DNA of 10,410 nucleotides from Firmicutes bacterium HGW-Firmicutes-10 (GTDB taxonomy: Bacteria; Bacillota_I; Bacilli_A; Erysipelotrichales; Erysipelotrichaceae). The notes under the pieces are model-generated. The model did not search any database. It saw only the letters and a list, made by a program, of their open reading frames with translations, and had not been told where the DNA came from. The stretch is taken from the NCBI GenBank assembly GCA_002841605.1, contig PHAF01000063.1, positions 1-10,410 of the forward strand, given 5' to 3'. Both the position numbers and the translations under genes were made by a program. Below, piece after piece: positions 5,899-10,410 of this stretch. Positions within the stretch are counted from its first letter, which is position 1; each line of letters begins with the position of its first letter.

Positions 5899-6794
5899 CA
5901 TTCAAATCCGGGTTCGTTGCCCTTATCGGACGGCCAAATGCCGGCAAATCGACATTATTGAACACATTGATGAAGCAGAAAATCGCAATCGTATCGGATA
6001 AGCCTCAGACCACCCGTAATGTCATTCGCGGGATACGCACCGATGAAAACTCGCAAATCGTGTTTTTAGATACGCCGGGAATACACAAACCGCAACATGA
6101 GCTAGGCAGACAAATGAATAAAGGGTCATTTACAAGTTTGCATGATGTGGATCTTATTTATTATCTTGTTGATGCGTCTGCCAAATTTGGTCCGGGGGAT
6201 CAGTTTGTGATCGAACTGCTGAAATCCACGCAGACACCGGTGTTTCTGATTTTAAACAAAATCGACTTACTGAAGAAGCAAACCATGATCGAGTGTCTTA
6301 GCCAGTGGAGCGAGCGCTATGCTTTTAAGGAAATCATCCCGGTATCCGCTCTGACGGCGGACAATGCATCCCGACTGATCGAAGTTACAAAAAGCTATTT
6401 ATCGGACTCTGAGCAGTATTATCCCAATGATCAGGTCAGCGACTATCCTGAGGCATTTATGATGGCAGAAGTCATCCGCGAAAAAGTATTGCAGCTGACT
6501 CATCAGGAAATCCCGCATTCCATCGCCGTATTAATTGAAAACACGGAGCAAAGAGAAAATTCGATCGACATAAGTGCTGTTATTTTAGTAGAACGTGATT
6601 CTCAAAAGGGGATCATCATCGGTAAAAACGGAAGCATGAAAAATGAAATAAACAAACGGGCCAGCATGGAACTGAGAAACCTTCTTCAAGTGAAAGTGCA
6701 TCTGGAGCTGTTTGTGAAAGTTGAGGCGGATTGGCGTAATCGACCGCGTCAACTTATCGATTTGGGTTACAAACAGGATCCGCGAGATGAATGA
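5895..6794 (+). CDS. era: GTPase Era
   Basis: Essential GTPase that binds the 3' end of 16S rRNA during 30S assembly; 299 residues, normal length. The G domain shows G1 GRPNAGKST (12-20), the G2 region PQTTRN (37-42), G3 DTPG (59-62), G4 NKID (121-124) and G5 SAL (151-153). The C-terminal KH RNA-binding domain has LVERDSQKGIIIGKNG (231-246) with its GxxG loop. It ends in a conserved basic tail (DWRNRPRQLIDLGY). AAGAGG at 5882-5887 precedes the ATG, which overlaps the cdd stop. Encoding near ybeY is functionally apt, since both proteins act on the 16S rRNA 3' end. The recO start overlaps the era end by 8 bp. Confidence 0.97.
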   Translation: MTFKSGFVALIGRPNAGKSTLLNTLMKQKIAIVSDKPQTTRNVIRGIRTDENSQIVFLDTPGIHKPQHELGRQMNKGSFTSLHDVDLIYYLVDASAKFGPGDQFVIELLKSTQTPVFLILNKIDLLKKQTMIECLSQWSERYAFKEIIPVSALTADNASRLIEVTKSYLSDSEQYYPNDQVSDYPEAFMMAEVIREKVLQLTHQEIPHSIAVLIENTEQRENSIDISAVILVERDSQKGIIIGKNGSMKNEINKRASMELRNLLQVKVHLELFVKVEADWRNRPRQLIDLGYKQDPRDE

Positions 6795-7509
6795 CCGAAT
6801 TGAAGCAATCATCTTAAAAGCAGACCCTTATAAAGAAACCGGCGGTCTTTTGCAGGTGTTCAGTAAAGAACATGGAAGAATGACGATATTGGCCAAAGGG
6901 ATATTAAAGGGCAACAGTAAAAATGCGGCTTCGGTTCAACCCATAACTTATTGTCACATGGTGTTGGATATCAAGGAACCCATTTCATTGTTACACTCGG
7001 CTTCTATCATCGATTTTTACCGTTATATAAAAGAGGACATAACCAAACTTTCCGTTGCATCATTGATCTGTGAAATGGCGATGCAGGTATCTTCTCCTTA
7101 TCAGCCTGATGAATATCTCTATGAAATCACAAAAGAAGCTCTGACTGCTTTTAACAGTTATCCCCCTATGCTGATTGGTTGTCTTTATGTATCTTTGATA
7201 CTGAAGGAAATGGGGATTTCGCCGATGGTCGATGGATGCGTGGTATGCGATGATACCAAAGTTAGTGCGATTTCAGTCAGTGAAGGCGGTTTTGTTTGTC
7301 CGCGCTGTGCAAGAAATGTAACTTCGAAAGCGTATGATGCGAATTTTTCGAGATTATTCCGGTATGCAGTCAAAGCCGAATGGTCCAACCTAAGTGCTTT
7401 AGCCAAGCAAGGGGAGTATACACTTGAATTATTAGCAGTATTTGTTGAATTTTTTAAAGATTACACATCAATTCCTCTGAAAAGTTGGGAATTTTTACGA
7501 AAATTGTAA
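6787..7509 (+). CDS. recO: DNA repair protein RecO
   Basis: Recombination mediator that loads RecA on single-stranded DNA with RecR and anneals strands; 240 residues, normal for the family. The N-terminal OB-fold is visible with ETGGLLQVFSKEHGRMTILAKG (split about 17-38). A helical region follows, with a zinc-binding C-x2-C...C-x2-C set at C151, C154, C171 and C174. ATG 6787 is chosen because AGGA (6775-6778) is 8 bp upstream and the residues from MNDRIEAIIL match the family start. The longer frame from 6721 lies inside era. The last gene of the tight operon; a candidate promoter for the next gene begins at its 3' end. Confidence 0.94.
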   Translation: MNDRIEAIILKADPYKETGGLLQVFSKEHGRMTILAKGILKGNSKNAASVQPITYCHMVLDIKEPISLLHSASIIDFYRYIKEDITKLSVASLICEMAMQVSSPYQPDEYLYEITKEALTAFNSYPPMLIGCLYVSLILKEMGISPMVDGCVVCDDTKVSAISVSEGGFVCPRCARNVTSKAYDANFSRLFRYAVKAEWSNLSALAKQGEYTLELLAVFVEFFKDYTSIPLKSWEFLRKL

Positions 7510-7515
7510 TATAAT
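7485..7515 (+). promoter_or_regulatory. Candidate promoter for glycyl-tRNA synthetase
   Basis: A perfect TATAAT (7510-7515) follows the recO stop immediately. TTGGGA (7485-7490) is a weak -35 at a long 19-bp spacing. The predicted start near 7522 gives a leader of about 26 bases, too short for a T-box. Read-through from the upstream operon is also possible because no terminator is visible between recO and this gene. Confidence 0.5.
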
Positions 7516-7547
7516 AGATTAGTTAAAAGAGAAAATACGAGGTACCT

Positions 7548-8924
7548 ATGTCAAAGCAAGCATTCGAAAAAATCGTAAATCATATCAAAGGTTCAGGCTT
7601 TGTATTTCAGGGATCGGAAATTTACGGCGGTCTTGCCAACACCTGGGACTATGGTCCACTCGGTGTTGAGTTAAAAGAAAACATCAAAAAAGCCTGGTGG
7701 AACAAATTTGTACAGTCACATCCGAACAATGTCGGTATTCAATCCGCCATTTTAATGAATCCTCAGGTATGGCAGGCCAGTGGCCATCTTAGCACATTTA
7801 CAGATCCTTTGATGGACTGTAAGTCATGTAAAACGCGCCATCGCGCCGATAAGCTGATCGAAGAGTTCACTCATGGCGAAGTACATGCATCCGTGCTCAA
7901 CAACCAGCAGATGAAGGAAGTCATCATTGAAAGAAAAATCCCATGTCCAAACTGCGGAAGCCATGACTTTACCGATATCCGTCAGTTTAATCTGATGTTC
8001 AAGACTTTTCAAGGAGTCCTTGAAGATGCCAGCAGCACGATTTATCTGCGCCCGGAAACAGCGCAGGGGATGTTCGTCAACTTTAAAAATGTTCAGCGTT
8101 CTATGCGTAAAAAGATTCCGTTTGGTATCGGCCAGATCGGTAAGTCATTTAGAAATGAAATCACTCCGGGAAATTTCATATTCAGGACCCGGGAGTTCGA
8201 ACAAATGGAGCTGGAATTCTTCTGCAAGCCGGGAGATGATTTGACCTGGTATGCTTATTGGCAGAAATTTTGTATGGATTGGTTGATTGGTTTGGGTTTA
8301 AAACCGGAAAATCTTAGAATGCGTGAACATGATGCCGAAGAACTGTCTCACTACTCGGTTGCAACCTCGGACATCGAGTATTTGTATCCATGGGGCTGGG
8401 ATGAACTTTGGGGAATTGCGGACCGTACAGATTTCGACTTGACCCAGCATATGAATCATTCAAAGCAAAATATGGAATACTTTGATCCAAACACCAATGA
8501 AAAATATATACCTTACTGTGTCGAGCCGGCTGTCGGTGTCGAGCGGTTACTGTTGGCATTTATTTGTGACAGTTATAAGGAAGAAGAAGTGAATGAAAAC
8601 GATACCCGTCTGGTATTGGCGTTAAGCCCGTTTCTGGCACCGGTAAAAATCGCAATTTTACCTTTATCAAACAAACTTTCTGTGCAAGCCAATGAAGTAT
8701 ATAAAATGTTGGCGGGTAAATTCGTTTGTGATTATGACGAATCCGGAAGCATCGGCAAGCGTTATCGCCGTCAGGACGCGATTGGTACGCCATTCTGCGT
8801 TACCGTTGATTTCGATACTTTGGAAGATCAATGTGTTACGATCCGCTTCAGAGACACGATGGAACAAAAGCGGGTATTGATTACAGAAATCGAAAAGGAA
8901 ATTGCTCCTTATCTTGAATTCTAA
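7548..8924 (+). CDS. glyQS: Glycyl-tRNA synthetase, single-chain alpha2 type
   Basis: Class IIa aminoacyl-tRNA synthetase that charges tRNA-Gly; 458 residues, the eukaryote-like single-chain form and not the alpha2beta2 GlyQ/GlyS pair. The N-terminus has GSEIYGGLANTWDYGPLG. A zinc-like Cys set follows (C91, C94, C133, C136), then LRPETAQG (168-174). Motif 2 lies at about 200-225 (SFRNEITPGN...FRTREFEQMELEFF) and motif 3 at about 326-336 (EPAVGVERLLL). The C-terminal anticodon-binding domain spans about 365-455. GAGG (7539-7542) precedes the ATG by 5 bp. It sits between recO and dnaG, a common Firmicutes position, with dnaG starting 12 bp after its stop. Confidence 0.96.
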   Translation: MSKQAFEKIVNHIKGSGFVFQGSEIYGGLANTWDYGPLGVELKENIKKAWWNKFVQSHPNNVGIQSAILMNPQVWQASGHLSTFTDPLMDCKSCKTRHRADKLIEEFTHGEVHASVLNNQQMKEVIIERKIPCPNCGSHDFTDIRQFNLMFKTFQGVLEDASSTIYLRPETAQGMFVNFKNVQRSMRKKIPFGIGQIGKSFRNEITPGNFIFRTREFEQMELEFFCKPGDDLTWYAYWQKFCMDWLIGLGLKPENLRMREHDAEELSHYSVATSDIEYLYPWGWDELWGIADRTDFDLTQHMNHSKQNMEYFDPNTNEKYIPYCVEPAVGVERLLLAFICDSYKEEEVNENDTRLVLALSPFLAPVKIAILPLSNKLSVQANEVYKMLAGKFVCDYDESGSIGKRYRRQDAIGTPFCVTVDFDTLEDQCVTIRFRDTMEQKRVLITEIEKEIAPYLEF

Positions 8925-8936
8925 GCAGGTGATTGA

Positions 8937-10410
8937 ATGCGCCGTTTGAGCGATCAGGAAATTACGGATATACGTTCTAAAGCAGATATCGGCGATGTCA
9001 TCAGCCAGTATCTGCCTTTGACGCGTCGCGGACGCAATCTATGGGCCGTGTGCCCGTTTCATGACGATCACGATCCATCTCTTTCCATTTCCAAGGACAA
9101 ACAGATTTATAAATGTTTTGTTTGTGGTGCCGGTGGAAATGTTTTTACTTTTGTTCAAAACATTGAGAAAATCAGCTTTTTGGAAGCTGTGGTCAAAATT
9201 GCCAAAGGAGTGGGTATCAACATTGACGATGCCCTCACTCCTGTAGCTCCAATCGATCCACGGAAACAGGCATTGACTCAAATTCTTAAGGAATCCATCA
9301 ATTACTTCAAATATCAACTGAATGCTTCGGGTGGATTGATGATCAAGGATTATTTATTAAAAAGAGGCATCAGTGACTCTTTGATAGAAAAATTTGAAAT
9401 CGGCTATAATCCGGGTGACGATCAGTGCAGCAAATTTCTGATTGCCAAAGGTTATCCGCCATCGAATGCGGTCGCAGCGAATATTACACGGGTCAACGGA
9501 AATCAGTTCAGCGATGTTTTTGCAAATCGCATCGTTTTTCCGATTCATGATGAACACGGTAATCCGCTGGGATTTACGGCCAGGGCCGTTTTAGCCGATG
9601 AAACGGCAAAATATATCAACACGACAGAGACTGAACTCTACACCAAGGGATTGATCGTATATAATTATCACCGGGCTCTTCCGGAAGTCAAAAAATCGGA
9701 ATTTGTGATTGTTACTGAGGGAGTTACGGATGTCATTGCATTCTATCGGGCCAATGTACGCAATGTCGTTGCGACCTTAGGCACTGCGGCTACTTTAGAG
9801 CAAGTCCGTAAATTAAGACAGATGCATTGGCACATCGTCATCGGTTATGACGGTGATAATGCTGGTCAAAAGGCAGCGTTTCGTTTAGGTGACATGCTCA
9901 TAAAGGCCAATTGTACAGTAGAAGTATTGAATTATAAGGTTCCGATGGATCCAGATGATATAATCAACACGTATGGGGAAGAACATTTGGTGAATATCGT
10001 CGAAAATCGTATTCCGTGGATGGATTTTCTGCTGGATTACTCATTATCGCTCTATCAGTTAGACAATTACAATCAGAAAAAGCAATATGTGTTGGCTATG
10101 GGAGCACAAATAAAGAATCTTCGTGATGATTTGGATCGCAAACATTTTACCGAACGTCTAGCATCCATTTCCGGGTACAAGTTTGAAGATTTATGGTCGA
10201 TCGTTTCCCAGAATGTCAAACCTGAAAAGCGTTTTGAGCCTGTTTCTGATGAAAAACCGAAAGCAGACTGTTCAAAAGCTGAATGCGAGATTTGTGCGCA
10301 GATGATGATTTCCAAAGAAGCCGCCATCCGGTTTCGGGATGAGTTAGGTTATTTATCTTCACCGATCGCAAATCGATGTGCTATATTAATCATAGATACC
10401 TACCGCACGA
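8937..10410 (+). CDS. dnaG: DNA primase DnaG (3' end outside window)
   Basis: Replication primase; 491 codons are open to the window edge with no stop, against about 600 for the whole protein. The N-terminal CHC2 zinc-binding domain shows C39, H42, C60 and C63 (CPFHDDHDPS and KCFVCGAGGN). The RNA polymerase core includes YLLKRGIS and a TOPRIM fold with EGVTDV (E261, D265) and YDGDNAG (D305, D307), which are the metal-binding residues. The visible C-terminal part (from about 370) is the less conserved linker and the start of the helicase-binding domain. The start ATG 8937 has AGGTGA (8927-8932) 4 bp upstream and follows glyQS by 12 bp. The two are probably co-transcribed; in many Firmicutes the sigma factor gene rpoD follows dnaG, which would be outside this window. 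Confidence 0.96.
   Translation, partial: MRRLSDQEITDIRSKADIGDVISQYLPLTRRGRNLWAVCPFHDDHDPSLSISKDKQIYKCFVCGAGGNVFTFVQNIEKISFLEAVVKIAKGVGINIDDALTPVAPIDPRKQALTQILKESINYFKYQLNASGGLMIKDYLLKRGISDSLIEKFEIGYNPGDDQCSKFLIAKGYPPSNAVAANITRVNGNQFSDVFANRIVFPIHDEHGNPLGFTARAVLADETAKYINTTETELYTKGLIVYNYHRALPEVKKSEFVIVTEGVTDVIAFYRANVRNVVATLGTAATLEQVRKLRQMHWHIVIGYDGDNAGQKAAFRLGDMLIKANCTVEVLNYKVPMDPDDIINTYGEEHLVNIVENRIPWMDFLLDYSLSLYQLDNYNQKKQYVLAMGAQIKNLRDDLDRKHFTERLASISGYKFEDLWSIVSQNVKPEKRFEPVSDEKPKADCSKAECEICAQMMISKEAAIRFRDELGYLSSPIANRCAILIIDTYRT

Noticed and set aside
7490..7505. AATTTT/AAAATT hairpin at the end of recO as a terminator
   Set aside because: The stem is AT-only and has no U-tract after it; it is too weak to terminate.
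8314..8793. Antisense open frames opposite glycyl-tRNA synthetase (8314-8559 and 8560-8793)
   Set aside because: They are shadows of a strongly conserved synthetase gene and have no ribosome binding site or family resemblance.
1..10410. CRISPR arrays, insertion sequences, tRNA/rRNA genes, prophage or toxin-antitoxin genes
   Set aside because: No phased long repeats, terminal inverted repeats, transposase motifs or cloverleaf-like stretches were seen, and the window is almost fully covered by recognisable chromosomal genes.

Overview
This window is a stretch of chromosome from a low-GC Gram-positive bacterium (Firmicutes/Bacillota). By eye the base composition is slightly AT-rich. Ribosome binding sites are strong AGGAGG types, promoters have clear TATAAT boxes, and the gene order (phoH, ybeY, dgkA, cdd, era, recO, glycyl-tRNA synthetase, dnaG) is a known Firmicutes housekeeping block. 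TGA acts as a stop (end of cdd and era) and tryptophans are TGG, which argues against a Mycoplasma-type code. The one-chain glycyl-tRNA synthetase lying directly before dnaG fits the Erysipelotrichia/Bacilli side of the phylum. That placement is inference.

Layout. Positions 1-248 are the C-terminal end of PhoH. From 251 to 2840 a phosphate-control block runs on the + strand: a PhoP/PhoB-type response regulator, a PhoR-type sensor kinase overlapping it, and phoU behind its own promoter. Three 6-bp direct repeats at exact 11-bp spacing, resembling a Firmicutes PhoP box, sit at the end of the kinase gene in front of phoU. Convergent with phoU, on the - strand (4565 down to 2883), is a Na+/phosphate cotransporter with a fused PhoU-like C-terminal domain. 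Two back-to-back hairpin terminators separate the two genes.

A divergent intergenic region (4566-4695) carries an extended -10 promoter for the + strand operon ybeY-dgkA-cdd-era-recO. These genes are packed with overlaps or short gaps. ybeY begins at an apparent CTG codon and is interrupted by a one-base frameshift in a T run, just before its zinc-binding motif. The single-chain glycyl-tRNA synthetase has its own candidate promoter in a 38-bp gap and no room for a T-box leader. dnaG follows 12 bp later and runs off the right edge.

How the genes fit together. The left half senses and responds to phosphate (two-component pair, PhoU, Na+/Pi transporter); no Pst ABC transporter is visible. The right half combines rRNA maturation and ribosome assembly (YbeY, Era), lipid-carrier phosphorylation (DgkA), nucleoside salvage (Cdd), repair (RecO), tRNA charging (GlyRS) and replication priming (DnaG). 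I found no mobile element, CRISPR array, tRNA, rRNA or clearly novel system. The points most worth a second look are the ybeY frameshift and CTG start, the PhoP-box-like repeats, and the phosphate block lying between phoH and ybeY.
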